Part shown: piece after piece, positions 51,028 through 60,152 of the stretch
Numbering within the stretch: position 1 is the stretch's first letter
Layout of the letters: each line of letters starts with the position of its first letter
Assembly: GCA_964415795.1 (NCBI GenBank)
Contig: CAYQBN010000004.1
Span: forward strand, 62,001-126,000
Reading direction: 5' to 3'
Length of the DNA stretch: 64,000 nucleotides
Source: CALITV01 sp964415795
Lineage (GTDB): Bacteria; UBP6; UBA1177; JAKLFG01
Notes under the pieces: model-generated
Seen by the model: the letters and a program-made list of their open reading frames with translations, nothing else
The model's database searches: none
Told to the model about the DNA's origin: nothing
Made by a program: the position numbers and the translations under genes

Positions 51028-52029
51028 ATGAAACTTACCATTTCGATCCTTGTCACCTCCCTTGTCTTCGCGGCATGTGCTTCTCAACCGTTGCCACCGA
51101 AACCGCACGATCGCCTTCACGCCGTTCTTTACCAACAACATAGTGCCGAATATCGGGCAGTGTGCCTACAGGTGTTCCAAAGCGCCGTCGAGCACCTTGC
51201 CGCCGCCCTCCAAGATCCGCAGTGGAGCGCCGAGACCTCCCAAACGGGCGACCTGAGATCCCTGCCCCCTGCGGTCATCCTCGACATCGACGAGACGGTG
51301 CTCGACAACTCCCCTTATTTCGGGCAAATGATCCTCGGCGACGAAGACTTCGATCTCAAACAGTGGAACCGCTGGGTCGTCAGCGCCCGTGCGGAGCTCA
51401 TCCCGGGAGCGAAAGAGTTCATCATGGCGGCACAGGCGGCTGGGATCACTGTCTTTCTGGTCACCAACCGCGACGCGCGTCTCGAAGGATATACTCGCCT
51501 CAACCTCCAGCGGCTTGGAATAACGCTCGACCCTAATCTCGACACGGTTCTTTCGCTCAACGAACGCCCTGACTGGACCGCCGATAAGCAGAGTCGCCGT
51601 TCCTTCATCGCGAGAACTCATCGCATCCTTCTCCTCATTGGCGACGACCTCGGTGATTTCGTTTCGGTAAGCGGCATGGAAAAAGAGACCCGCAAGCAAC
51701 TCATCGTCAAGCATGCGTCTTTCTGGGGAACACGCTGGTTCGCGCTTCCCAACGCCAACTATGGGTCATGGCTTGATGTCATTGTGAAAGGCGCTCGAGA
51801 CAAGGAAGACCTCCTCGCACGCAAACGCGCTGCCATCATCGCGGCCCCACTGGTCTCCGAAGAAGAGATGCGGGCGCTTATGACCCAACCCGTGCCGCCC
51901 TTTCCCCACCAACAAGAGGGAGAGATCATCCTCGTCCCCTCGAAGCCGAAAGAATCTTCGACACCCCCCGAAGAAACGAAAGACCCCCGAAGCGTTCCCC
52001 CATCCGAAGAACGCCAACCATCGCAGTGA
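51028..52029 (+). CDS. class C acid phosphatase lipoprotein (e(P4)-like)
   Basis: 333-residue HAD-fold lipoprotein with lipobox VFAAC (Cys about residue 17). Class C non-specific acid phosphatases such as Haemophilus e(P4) dephosphorylate nucleotides outside the cytoplasm so nucleosides can be imported. Motif I is ILDIDETVLDNSPYF, motif II VTNRDAR and motif III/IV GDDLGDF, all with the expected Asp residues. ATG 51028 begins the signal peptide; the frame before it overlaps the MFS gene. The C-terminal 60 residues are a Pro/Glu/Lys tail outside the catalytic fold. Confidence 0.93.
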   Translation: MKLTISILVTSLVFAACASQPLPPKPHDRLHAVLYQQHSAEYRAVCLQVFQSAVEHLAAALQDPQWSAETSQTGDLRSLPPAVILDIDETVLDNSPYFGQMILGDEDFDLKQWNRWVVSARAELIPGAKEFIMAAQAAGITVFLVTNRDARLEGYTRLNLQRLGITLDPNLDTVLSLNERPDWTADKQSRRSFIARTHRILLLIGDDLGDFVSVSGMEKETRKQLIVKHASFWGTRWFALPNANYGSWLDVIVKGARDKEDLLARKRAAIIAAPLVSEEEMRALMTQPVPPFPHQQEGEIILVPSKPKESSTPPEETKDPRSVPPSEERQPSQ

Positions 52030-52065
52030 CGGGATCCGTTCCTCTTCCGATACCCGAGGTTTTTC

Positions 52066-52093
52066 TTGACGAATTTCCTTTCCCCCATACAAT
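52066..52093 (+). promoter_or_regulatory. promoter of the ffh-rpsP-trmD operon
   Basis: TTGACG (52066-52071), a 16-bp spacer and TACAAT (52088-52093), 24 bp before the ffh start. Confidence 0.7.
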
Positions 52094-52116
52094 AACTCCG
52101 CTTTTTGAGGAGTGAT

Positions 52117-53457
52117 ATGTTCGACCAGATCGCCGAACGGCTTGAAAAGACATTTCGTACCCTTCGTGGCGTAGGGAAACTGACACCGACGAACATCGAA
52201 GAAGCGGCACGCGAGATCCGCACCTCGCTCCTCGAGGCCGATGTCAACTACCAGGTAGCCAAGGATCTTGTGGAACGGATCGCCTCGCGCGCACTGGGAA
52301 CCGAGGTCCTTCGGTCGGTTACCCCGGGCCAACAGTTCGTGAAGATCTGCCATGATGAACTGGTAAAGACCCTCGGCGCCGGGAAACACGACCTTGACCT
52401 CGCAGCGCGCCCCCCGGTCGTCATCCTTATCGCCGGCCTTCAGGGGTCGGGCAAAACGACGACCGCGGCCAAACTGGCACGTTATCTCAAAGAAAAGGCT
52501 CGCAAACGCGTCATGCTCGTGTCCACCGATGTACACCGTCCCGCGGCCATCGATCAATTGAAGAAACTCGGAGAGACGATAGCGGTCCCAGTATGCGAAG
52601 CGTCGGTCAACGAAAACCCCGTCGCCATCGCATCGCGCGCTCTGGATCGTGCCCGCAACGAAGCGGCCGATGTTCTCATCGTGGACACTGCGGGACGCAC
52701 TCAGATAGACGAACCGATGATGCGTGAAATAGCGGCCGTAAAAGAGGCTCTCCAGCCGCGCGAGGTACTGTTCGTCGCCGACGCGATGACCGGGCAAACG
52801 GCGGTCGATGTCTCCAAAGAGTTCCATGCCCGGCTCGGCCTTACCGGTGTCATCCTCACCAAAATGGATGGCGACGCCCGTGGCGGCGCTGCCCTCTCCA
52901 TAAACGCGGTCACCGGAGCACCGGTCAAATTCATCGGCGTCGGAGAGAAGACCGACCAACTGGAACTCTTCCATCCCGAACGGATCGCCGGACGCATCTT
53001 CGGCATGGGAGACATCCTCTCTCTCGTGGAAAAGGCGCAGGAGAAGGTAGATGCCGAAAAGGCGGAGAAGATGCAGAAGAAACTTCTCTCCGGAGGTTTC
53101 GACCTCGACGATTTCCTCGCCCAGATGAAGATGGTGCGTTCGCTCGGGTCGATCGAGAACACGCTTGGTATGATACCGGGAATGGGAAGCGCTCTCAAGC
53201 AAGTAAAAGGAAAGGTCGATTTCGAGAAAGAACTCAAAAAGATAGAGGCCATCATCAACTCGATGACCCGAGCGGAGCGGGCAAACCCCGACATCCTCAA
53301 CGCCTCACGCCGCCGCCGTATCGCACAGGGAAGCGGCACAAGAGTTCAGGACATAAACCAGTTCATGAACCAGTACCTCGAGATGAAGAAAATGATGAAA
53401 CGGATGCAGTCCATGGGGCTCGGTGCCCTTATGAAAGGCTTCCGAGGGATACGATAA
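52117..53457 (+). CDS. ffh: signal recognition particle protein Ffh
   Basis: 446-residue SRP54 homologue that binds signal sequences of nascent membrane proteins together with 4.5S RNA and FtsY. The N helical bundle is followed by the G domain: AGLQGSGKTTTAAKLA (G1), DTAGR (G3), TKMDGDARGG (G4). The Met-rich M domain near the C-terminus contains QMKMVRSLGS, MIPGMG and KKMMKRMQSMGLGALMKG. ATG 52117 follows GAGGAG. It heads the ribosomal/tRNA-modification operon. No 4.5S RNA gene is seen next to it. Confidence 0.97.
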   Translation: MFDQIAERLEKTFRTLRGVGKLTPTNIEEAAREIRTSLLEADVNYQVAKDLVERIASRALGTEVLRSVTPGQQFVKICHDELVKTLGAGKHDLDLAARPPVVILIAGLQGSGKTTTAAKLARYLKEKARKRVMLVSTDVHRPAAIDQLKKLGETIAVPVCEASVNENPVAIASRALDRARNEAADVLIVDTAGRTQIDEPMMREIAAVKEALQPREVLFVADAMTGQTAVDVSKEFHARLGLTGVILTKMDGDARGGAALSINAVTGAPVKFIGVGEKTDQLELFHPERIAGRIFGMGDILSLVEKAQEKVDAEKAEKMQKKLLSGGFDLDDFLAQMKMVRSLGSIENTLGMIPGMGSALKQVKGKVDFEKELKKIEAIINSMTRAERANPDILNASRRRRIAQGSGTRVQDINQFMNQYLEMKKMMKRMQSMGLGALMKGFRGIR

Positions 53458-53485
53458 CCACTTAGAACTAGGAGGTTCTTTACGC

Positions 53486-53737
53486 ATGAGCGTCAGCATC
53501 AGACTTACCCGTCAGGGTGGAAAAAAGAAACCTTTTTACCGCGTTGTCGCGATCGACAAACGGAAGCGGCGCGATGGCGCCTATCTCGAACGGCTGGGGT
53601 ACTACGATCCGGCCCTCAACCCTCCCAAGATCGTCCTCGACCTCGATAAGATACAGCAGTGGATAGCGAAAGGGGCACAATGTTCCGAGACAGTCGCATC
53701 TCTGATGAAGAAGATATCGCAACAAAAGAAGGCGTAA
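53486..53737 (+). CDS. rpsP: 30S ribosomal protein S16
   Basis: 83-residue S16. Family segments are SIRLTRQGGKKKPFYRVVAI at the N-terminus, ERLGYYDP and the C-terminal region IQQWIAKGAQCSETVASLMKK. AGGAGG lies upstream. It has the usual place between ffh and khpA/rimM, 28 bp after ffh. Expression should come from the ffh promoter. Confidence 0.96.
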   Translation: MSVSIRLTRQGGKKKPFYRVVAIDKRKRRDGAYLERLGYYDPALNPPKIVLDLDKIQQWIAKGAQCSETVASLMKKISQQKKA

Positions 53738-53784
53738 GGGCACCCTATAACCATATCATTGTTTGCGGAGGGAGGAGACTTCCC

Positions 53785-54015
53785 ATGAAAGAACTCATCA
53801 GACACATTGTTGAGCATCTCGTCGATCATCCCGACCAGATACAGGTCGACGAGATCGACGGCGAACGGACAACGGTCATCGAACTACGGGTCGCCAAGGA
53901 AGATCTGGGCAAGGTCATCGGCAAGGAAGGGCGTATCGCCAAGGCAATGCGCGTTCTTTTGTCTGCATCGACCAGTAAGGACCGCAAGAAGAGCGTTCTC
54001 GAGATCATCGAATAG
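53785..54015 (+). CDS. khpA: KH-domain RNA-binding protein KhpA
   Basis: 76-residue single KH-domain protein (KhpA/YlqC). The GxxG loop is VIGKEGRIAKAMRVLL, and the family start is MKELIRHIVEHLVDHPDQ. KhpA binds small RNAs and affects cell division and wall growth in some bacteria. ATG 53785 follows GGAGG by about 9 bases. Its place between rpsP and rimM is conserved widely. Confidence 0.95.
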   Translation: MKELIRHIVEHLVDHPDQIQVDEIDGERTTVIELRVAKEDLGKVIGKEGRIAKAMRVLLSASTSKDRKKSVLEIIE

Positions 54016-54081
54016 CGTTCATCCTTCGCTGATTCGGGATATCGTTCCTGCTCACGCGGAACTGTTGAGGGAGAAGGTTCT

Positions 54082-54561
54082 TTGGAAGATTCTTTTCTCG
54101 TTGTCGGGACATTCGTTCGCATCGTGAAAAAAGACGGGGTCCTGCTTTTCAGACCATCGTTGCGAGACAGCCGATTCCTCTCTCACATTTCCCATCTCTA
54201 TCACAGCATCTTCAAGACCGAGTTCACGGTATCTTCCATCACGAAGGTTTCCCAAGGCTTTCAGGTGCGCATCGCCGAAGTGGAAAAACCCTATGAGGCC
54301 GAGTATCTCGTGAATGAGGAATTCTCTCTTCCGAGGAACGAACTTATCGGGAGAACTCTCGATGCCTTCATCGGACTGCCCGTGACGAACACGAACGGCG
54401 ATGAAATCGGCACCGTCACCGCCGTCTCCGAGACACCGCTCTATCCCATTCTTACGGTCCGCGGGGGCCATACCGTGTTCGACCTTCCTTTCACCCACGA
54501 CAGCGCCCGCCTCGAGAACGAGCACATCGTGCTTCTGCGAGAGAAGGATCATGCGTATTGA
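54082..54561 (+). CDS. rimM: 16S rRNA processing factor RimM
   Basis: 159-residue RimM-like protein that helps 30S head assembly through S19. The start is TTG with a GAGGGAGAAGG tract upstream. The N-terminal RimM domain is divergent, but the C-terminal PRC-barrel shows LIGRTLDAFIGLPVTNTNGDEIGTVTAV and PFTHDSARLENEHIVLL. Position before trmD supports the call. It overlaps trmD by 11 bp. The missing usual N-terminal G(R/K)IxxxHG motif is replaced by VVGTFVRIVKKDG, so it is a diverged member. Confidence 0.85.
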   Translation: MEDSFLVVGTFVRIVKKDGVLLFRPSLRDSRFLSHISHLYHSIFKTEFTVSSITKVSQGFQVRIAEVEKPYEAEYLVNEEFSLPRNELIGRTLDAFIGLPVTNTNGDEIGTVTAVSETPLYPILTVRGGHTVFDLPFTHDSARLENEHIVLLREKDHAY

Positions 54562-55252
54562 CATCCTCACCCTTTTTCCCGACTACTTTTCATCGCCGTT
54601 CTCGGTGAGCATGATGAAGCGGGCGGCCGAAAAGGGTCTCGTCTCTTTCCACATTCACAACATTCGCGACTTCGGCAAGGGGAAACGACGACAGGTCGAC
54701 GATGTCCCCTACGGCGGCGGTGCCGGCCTCGTCATGATGGCGGAGGTGCTTCTGAACGCCTACCAAGCCGTTCCCCAACAAAAAGGACATCGCACATTTC
54801 TTCTCTCACCGCGCGGGAAGCGGTTCGCACAATCAATGGCTCGCGATCTTGCCTCATGTCCACAATTGATACTCATCGCCGGCCACTACGAGGGAATCGA
54901 TCAGCGTTTTCTCGACATAACCGGCATCGAAGAAATCTCGCTTGGGGACTTCGTGCTCACCGGCGGTGAACCGGCGGCGGCTGCGATTGTCGACGCCGTC
55001 GTGCGTCTCATTCCTGGAGTTCTCGGCAACGAAGAGTCTGCGGAGCACGAATCGTTCTCTCTTCCCCTTCTTGAGCACGATCACTATACCATGCCACGAG
55101 AGTTCATGGGGAAGAAGGTCCCCAAGGTGCTCTTTTCCGGCGATCATGCCAAGATCGAAGAATGGCGACGGCGCAATAGTCTCATGCGAACGCTCCGGAA
55201 TCGCCCCGATCTTCTCTCGCTTCTCCCCTCAGATTTTTTTGACGACGACTGA
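54551..55252 (+). CDS. trmD: tRNA (guanine37-N1)-methyltransferase TrmD
   Basis: 233-residue SPOUT enzyme that makes m1G37 with SAM and prevents +1 frameshifting. The N-terminal MRIDILTLFPDYFSSPF and RQVDDVPYGGGAGLVM are hallmarks. The trefoil knot is AGHYEGIDQRF and SLGDFVLTGGEPAA. The C-terminal linker and helical domain (REFMGKKVPKVLFSGDHAKIEEWRR) are present. ATG 54551 starts right at homology. It overlaps rimM by 11 bp and the next gene by 1 bp. Confidence 0.97.
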   Translation: MRIDILTLFPDYFSSPFSVSMMKRAAEKGLVSFHIHNIRDFGKGKRRQVDDVPYGGGAGLVMMAEVLLNAYQAVPQQKGHRTFLLSPRGKRFAQSMARDLASCPQLILIAGHYEGIDQRFLDITGIEEISLGDFVLTGGEPAAAAIVDAVVRLIPGVLGNEESAEHESFSLPLLEHDHYTMPREFMGKKVPKVLFSGDHAKIEEWRRRNSLMRTLRNRPDLLSLLPSDFFDDD

Positions 55253-55812
55253 TGTCGCTCGGACGCGTATCTATCGCCCTTCTTCATCACCCGGTTCGTC
55301 AGGGAGGACGCATCATCACCAGCTCCATCACCAATTTCGACATTCATGACCTTGCGCGCCTCACGAAAACCTACGGGCTCGACGCTTTCTACCTTATCCA
55401 TCCCGACGAAGGGATGCGCAACCTTGCAAAAACCTTTGTGAGTCACTGGTTCGACGATGCGGGGCGACTTTTCAAACCCGATCGCACCGCCGCACTGGAA
55501 AAAATGCTCATCGTTCCTTCTCTCGACATTGCGATCGCCATGCTAACCGAACGCCACGGAATTCGGCCATTTCTCCTCGCCACATCGGCGCGAAAAAGAC
55601 CAAAAACGATTCCGTGGAAACAGGTGCTCACCTTACTTGACAATCCTCTTCTTCTATTGTTGGGCACCGCAGACGGTCTGAGCGAAGAACTCGATGATAT
55701 CATTGACGGTTATGCCGAGCCTATCGATCCAGGAACCGGGTATAATCACCTCTCGGTGCGGAGTGCTGCTTCAATTTTTATTGACAGACTTCACCGAGAT
55801 AGGTACAAATAA
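55252..55812 (+). CDS. putative SPOUT-class RNA methyltransferase of the trmD operon
   Basis: 186-residue protein matching the small SAM-dependent RNA methyltransferase family often placed between trmD and rplS in deltaproteobacterial and other genomes. Features are IALLHHPVRQGGRIITSSITNFDIHDLARL, the YGLDAFYLIHP segment and the C-terminal knot-like LLGTADGLSEE and YNHLSVRSAASIFIDRL. The target nucleotide is not known. Its ATG shares one base with the trmD stop, and its last codons contain the rplS promoter. Confidence 0.87.
   Translation: MSLGRVSIALLHHPVRQGGRIITSSITNFDIHDLARLTKTYGLDAFYLIHPDEGMRNLAKTFVSHWFDDAGRLFKPDRTAALEKMLIVPSLDIAIAMLTERHGIRPFLLATSARKRPKTIPWKQVLTLLDNPLLLLLGTADGLSEELDDIIDGYAEPIDPGTGYNHLSVRSAASIFIDRLHRDRYK
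55781..55809 (+). promoter_or_regulatory. internal promoter for rplS
   Basis: A perfect TTGACA (55781-55786), a 17-bp spacer and TACAAA (55804-55809) lie in the last codons of the methyltransferase gene, about 37 bp before rplS. Confidence 0.7.
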
Positions 55813-55845
55813 GGCCTGTTTTTCGATTTTGAGAAGGAGCGTACC

Positions 55846-56208
55846 ATGACGAGCCCCATCATCAGAGAACTCGAGCAGCGGCAAATGCGCCTCGATTATT
55901 ACCATATCAAGCCCGGCGACAAGGTCTCGGTGCATAGCCGCATCATTGAGGGAGACAAGGAACGCATTCAAGTTTTTACCGGGGATGTAATCGCCGTGAA
56001 AAATGGTCGCAACAACAATCGCACCACCATCACCGTTCGTAAGTTCTCCAGCGGATTCGGTGTCGAGCGCATCTTCCCCCTTCATTCGCCGCTCATCGAA
56101 AAGATAGAACTCATCAACCGCGGCGTCGTTTCACGCGGCAAACTATACTATCAGCGCAAGCGCCGGGGTCTCGAATCGAAGATCAAGGTCAAGACCGACT
56201 GGCAGTGA
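55846..56208 (+). CDS. rplS: 50S ribosomal protein L19
   Basis: 120-residue L19, located at the 30S-50S interface. Family segments are FKPGDKVSVHSRI-type (here IKPGDKVSVHSRI), RIQVFTGDVIAVK, GVERIFPLHSPLIEKIE and KLYYQRKRRG. It has its own promoter within the preceding gene and AAGGAG upstream. The stop overlaps the GTG start of the next gene. Confidence 0.97.
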   Translation: MTSPIIRELEQRQMRLDYYHIKPGDKVSVHSRIIEGDKERIQVFTGDVIAVKNGRNNNRTTITVRKFSSGFGVERIFPLHSPLIEKIELINRGVVSRGKLYYQRKRRGLESKIKVKTDWQ

Positions 56209-57140
56209 TCCTTCCCCGGCTCGGTTCGAGCCTCCTCTCTTCTTTTCTTTTTCTTTTTTCAAGCGCCTTAGGCGGAGAGAAGTCTTCTGAAATAAAGATA
56301 GAAACCATATTAACGGTATCGGAAAAAGGGCCGATCCTGCACCAGACACTCTGCGGTGAAGAGGCATTTGGCACCGGATACTTCTCTTTTTTTCATCCCG
56401 ATGGCAAAACGCTCTGCGCACGAGGTTCTCTCCTGTATCCCGCTATGACGGTCATCGTCATTCCCCGAAGCACTGCACCAGTCACCTTACCACCACCGTG
56501 GCGTCTTGTGGACGGCTACGACAGAGTTCTTCTCTACGACGAGACCGCGCCGTTCGCCGAAGGGAGCGACGAGACCGGAACTGTTCTCTCTCTCATCCCG
56601 CCCGGATACTATACGGACAGTTCGGGAACCGTTCGTACCCCCCGATTCATACGCCGCAAGGAAGCATGGGAAGCAGTCGTCCCGCTCCGCGAGTTCTTTC
56701 TTCTCACGGTTGGAAGCGACAACCGCTTCACGGTCGACATTGGATCATTGGCCGACCTTTCCGACGCACCCAAAAATCCGCTTCGCTTTTTCGGCATCGC
56801 CGCGGAATCGGCCGTCATGCACACTCACAAGGACCGGGTGATGATCATCGAAGGGAACGGATTCTCCGGAGTACGCATCCCACGAATTCGTCTCGTCTCC
56901 GCCAAAGATGCTTTTGGTAGGTACCTCATAGAGATACGAGATCCCCGTCGGTCTCTCGCGAAGAAGTCGGCATCCATCGACACCGGAACGCTGATTGCCC
57001 GCTATGAACAAGGCCCTGAAGGGACCATCCGTTTCGAATGTCAGGTGTTACGAGAGACCCTTTCCCAGAACGACGCGATGAAACTGGAATCGTTCATGAA
57101 AAGGAACCTGCCTCTCCAATATGAGGTGAAAAAACGATGA
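56205..57140 (+). CDS. hypothetical exported protein downstream of rplS
   Basis: 311-residue protein I do not recognise. The GTG start overlaps the rplS stop. A signal peptide (GSSLLSSFLFLFSSALG) is likely. The mature part is beta-rich with a TLCGEEAFG and TLCARG pair of cysteines and a late RFECQVL. It ends in KKR after an ATGA overlap with ribD. A periplasmic location is inferred. It sits between ribosomal and riboflavin genes with no clear functional link. Confidence 0.65.
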   Translation: MILPRLGSSLLSSFLFLFSSALGGEKSSEIKIETILTVSEKGPILHQTLCGEEAFGTGYFSFFHPDGKTLCARGSLLYPAMTVIVIPRSTAPVTLPPPWRLVDGYDRVLLYDETAPFAEGSDETGTVLSLIPPGYYTDSSGTVRTPRFIRRKEAWEAVVPLREFFLLTVGSDNRFTVDIGSLADLSDAPKNPLRFFGIAAESAVMHTHKDRVMIIEGNGFSGVRIPRIRLVSAKDAFGRYLIEIRDPRRSLAKKSASIDTGTLIARYEQGPEGTIRFECQVLRETLSQNDAMKLESFMKRNLPLQYEVKKR

Positions 57141-58195
57141 ACCGGGAACGCATCTCAGAGATCATGGCTCGAGCGGTCTCTCTCGCTCGTAACGGGGGTC
57201 CGGCGGTGTACCCCAACCCCATGGTCGGCGCGGTGATCTTCGACGACGAAGGAACCATCCTCGCCGAAGGATGGCACCGATGCTGTGGCGGCGATCACGC
57301 CGAGGTGAACGCTCTCAAGAATCTGGGAAAGGACGCCAAGGCGCTCTCAATAGCGGTCACCTTGGAACCCTGTAACCATTTTGGGAAAACCCCTCCCTGC
57401 AGTCATGCGCTAGCGGCCGCCGGCATCAAAAAAGTTTACATCGCGGCACATGAGCCGACCGAAAAAGCATGTGGCGGATGTGATTACTTGGCAGCACACG
57501 GTATTCCCACCGAGTTCGTTCCGGGATTCGAGGCGGAACTTCTCGAACTGAACCGTTTCTTCTATAAGACGGCGCGCGAGAAACGCCCATGGATCACCCT
57601 CAAGATGGCAGTAACGATGGACGGCTTCATTGCCCCCTCCGCCGGCGGCCCATTCCCCATTTCGGGAGAAGCGTCACGGCGCGAGGCGCACCGTCTCCGT
57701 GCAGAGCACATGGCCATCGCCGTCGGCGCCGGTACGGTGAATCGTGACGATCCTCTTCTCACGGTGCGTCTCGTTGAAGGCCGAGACCCTCAGCCGATCA
57801 TCTTTTCGACAACCCTCTCGCTCGACCCGCACCGCCGGCTGTTCGAGCGTTCTCCCATCATCTTTACCCAAGAGAGCGACCCGAAGCGTCGGGAACCGTT
57901 CACGGCTCGCAGATGTCTCATCGAAACGCTCTCATCCCCGAACGATCTTTTGCCCGCGCTTTCGCTTCTCTGGGAAAAGTACCGCCTTAACTCCGTGATC
58001 GTCGAAGGCGGCGCCCGTCTGCACCGTTCGTTCATCGAACAGGGGCTTGCCGACGAGATAGTTCACTTTATAGCACCGCAGATGTTCGGCGAGGGCGTTC
58101 CCCTTTCGGCACCGGGCTCTGCTTTACCGCTCCAGTTCCATCTCCATACCCTTGACCGCCTTGGAGACGACATAAAGGCCGTGTGGCGCCCGTAG
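57137..58195 (+). CDS. ribD: bifunctional riboflavin deaminase/reductase RibD
   Basis: 352-residue RibD for steps two and three of riboflavin synthesis. The deaminase half has the zinc motif HAEVNAL and PCNHFGKTPPCSHAL. The reductase half has TLKMAVTMDGFIA, DPLLTVRLV and VIVEGGARLHRSF for NADPH and substrate. Length and domain order are normal. No ribE, ribBA or FMN riboswitch is seen adjacent. It overlaps the preceding gene by 4 bp and converges within one base of the PPC lipoprotein gene. Confidence 0.96.
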   Translation: MNRERISEIMARAVSLARNGGPAVYPNPMVGAVIFDDEGTILAEGWHRCCGGDHAEVNALKNLGKDAKALSIAVTLEPCNHFGKTPPCSHALAAAGIKKVYIAAHEPTEKACGGCDYLAAHGIPTEFVPGFEAELLELNRFFYKTAREKRPWITLKMAVTMDGFIAPSAGGPFPISGEASRREAHRLRAEHMAIAVGAGTVNRDDPLLTVRLVEGRDPQPIIFSTTLSLDPHRRLFERSPIIFTQESDPKRREPFTARRCLIETLSSPNDLLPALSLLWEKYRLNSVIVEGGARLHRSFIEQGLADEIVHFIAPQMFGEGVPLSAPGSALPLQFHLHTLDRLGDDIKAVWRP

Positions 58196-58196
58196 A

Positions 58197-60152
58197 TCAC
58201 TCGAATCGGATATCAAGCCCGTAGTTGAGGTGAATGTTCATCGCCTCGATGTTGCTCGCGGCGTCCATGAAGGGTTTGACCGATATCTCGTAGACATGCC
58301 CCGCCGCAACGGGCACGCGGAGAAAACTTTCGTTATGGAACGAGAGAGACTCGATGAGGTCGTCATTCTCGGCGATCGGGAGCGATTCTTCGTTTTCATA
58401 GACCCGTATGACGGTGTCGAGGATGGTCGCGTTGCGCTCTCGGATCGGTGTCGTAAGAAGAAAGAGCGTGCCGTCCCGTTCAGGGACGAAACGCCAGCGA
58501 TTTTCGATGATCGGGACATCGGTGTCTATCCACCCCACATAGGTGGTCCCAGGCACCGCCTCGACCACGACGCCGGGAACGGTAAAGTCGGGTTCCTCTA
58601 TGACGAGCGGCACCGGTTCCACCGCAAGTATGGCTGTTTTGCCTTCCGGCTCAGCACAGTTTTCCGGCACCACTTCCAACAAGAGATGCGATTGTTCCGA
58701 AAGACGCGTAAGATAGAAGACCGGTGTGCCGCTTTCCTCTGCCGCAGAGAACTGCAGGAACGGCAACTCGTCGTGGTCGAACACCTGCACGAGCGGTAAC
58801 GGCTCGTTCGAAGAAATCCCGATGCGTACCGCGTTGACAAGGAAGGGGAACGACCAACGAAGGTAGGCGCCGCCGCATGCATCGAGACTCATTTCAGTCT
58901 CACCGCTCGCCGCCGCCTCATCCCCCGGCATCCGTTCCTCATAAAAAAAGGAGTATGGAACATCGCTCCCCTGCAACAACAGGTAGAGCGTTCCGGTGTA
59001 CGGAAGAAAGGCCTCGAGACGATAGGTCGCTCCGGCACTGGCCGAAAACGAGACGCGCCGTAGCAAAAAGAGCGTGTAACCGCCCGCCTCGGCGGACGAT
59101 GCCCAGAGAGAAGCCGAAACCTCACCTGCCTTTTCGAACAGGAGAGAGAACGCTACGACGGCCCCCCGCGTCGCCTCGATGCGAAAGATGTCACGGTCCG
59201 CCTGCCACTCCCCTTCGATGACCTTCGCCTCGGTATCGAGGGTACCACGAGTCCCGAGAGAATCGAAGCGATTCGCGTAGATGAAGCGGTCGTTCGGCTC
59301 AAGTTCCTCCCCTATTGCATGGGGCGTGAACGTCACGGTAACCCGATCGGGGGGAAGAGGCTCTTTTCGCAGATCCTCGACCGTGCGCTCTGCCACGAGG
59401 CGGAGATCGTGCGCCCCGCCGAGTTGTTCGTAGAGATACGGATCACTTTCCCCCGCATCGGCATCAAGGTCGTCCGATCCTGCAAGCACTTCACCGGTAA
59501 GACAATCCACCAGCATCATCTTCTTATCGCTCGTCGGAAGGTCCGAAACGAGCGCAATGCCGGTAGGTCCCTGAGACCATTCGTCGAGTGAGAGCATCCG
59601 CACCCCATAGGGAGAAGAGGAAAAGTCGAGGGTGGCTGGCGCTGTTGGCGTCACGGTTCCCGCCGACGCACGGGTACACAGCCACTGCTTGGTGACCCTC
59701 AACCAGTAGCGGCCATCCTCCCAGCGCGAAAGGCATGCCTTCCGCGGCGAACTTTCGGAAACGCCGAGGTAGAGCGGCGACTCGAACGGCGCATAGAGGT
59801 CAACGGTTACGCGGGTACCACCACGAGGATAGATCGTCCGCAGGGGAAGATAGCGATCGGCGACGGTAACGAGCGGAGAAAAGCCCTCCTCTTTTGTTTC
59901 TATCTCGACGCGATAGACAAATCCGGCGTGTCCCCAAAGAAAGAACACATCGGTATCAGATTTACCTGCAAGGCAGGGATCCAGCGTTCCTTCGAGCGTT
60001 CTTCCCTCCTCGAGGAGCATCGCTTCCTTTTCGGTGTTGTTCGGTTCCCGTTCTCCGTACTCGGGGGTCGGCCATTGTCGCTGCGGCCCTTCACAGGAAA
60101 CCAAAAGGACGCCCCAAACAACGCCGAGTGTCAGTACGATTCGTTCAACCAC
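58197..60152 (-). CDS. large lipoprotein with pre-peptidase C-terminal (PPC)-like domains
   Basis: 651-residue lipoprotein with lipobox LLVSC (Cys about 20) and a GTG start. Three beta-sandwich segments resemble PPC domains: EREPNNTEKEAMLLEEG near residue 35, ELEPNDRFIYANRFDSLG near 285, and a third with ATILDTVIRVYENE near 590. The first two have the EPN motif and a following D-x-D/FxxxA turn. No protease domain is present, so the domains may serve binding. It is encoded 22 bp into the end of a TlpA-like thioredoxin gene; the cysteine count (about 8) fits a disulfide-oxidised periplasmic protein. Confidence 0.78.
   Translation of the reverse strand: MVERIVLTLGVVWGVLLVSCEGPQRQWPTPEYGEREPNNTEKEAMLLEEGRTLEGTLDPCLAGKSDTDVFFLWGHAGFVYRVEIETKEEGFSPLVTVADRYLPLRTIYPRGGTRVTVDLYAPFESPLYLGVSESSPRKACLSRWEDGRYWLRVTKQWLCTRASAGTVTPTAPATLDFSSSPYGVRMLSLDEWSQGPTGIALVSDLPTSDKKMMLVDCLTGEVLAGSDDLDADAGESDPYLYEQLGGAHDLRLVAERTVEDLRKEPLPPDRVTVTFTPHAIGEELEPNDRFIYANRFDSLGTRGTLDTEAKVIEGEWQADRDIFRIEATRGAVVAFSLLFEKAGEVSASLWASSAEAGGYTLFLLRRVSFSASAGATYRLEAFLPYTGTLYLLLQGSDVPYSFFYEERMPGDEAAASGETEMSLDACGGAYLRWSFPFLVNAVRIGISSNEPLPLVQVFDHDELPFLQFSAAEESGTPVFYLTRLSEQSHLLLEVVPENCAEPEGKTAILAVEPVPLVIEEPDFTVPGVVVEAVPGTTYVGWIDTDVPIIENRWRFVPERDGTLFLLTTPIRERNATILDTVIRVYENEESLPIAENDDLIESLSFHNESFLRVPVAAGHVYEISVKPFMDAASNIEAMNIHLNYGLDIRFE

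Noticed and set aside
52030..52116. Possible 4.5S RNA gene beside ffh
   Set aside because: The gap holds only a promoter and leader. No long hairpin with the SRP Alu/domain IV motif (GGAA tetraloop) was seen.
57000..57200. FMN riboswitch expected before ribD
   Set aside because: ribD starts by overlap with the preceding gene, leaving no leader in which an RFN element could fold.
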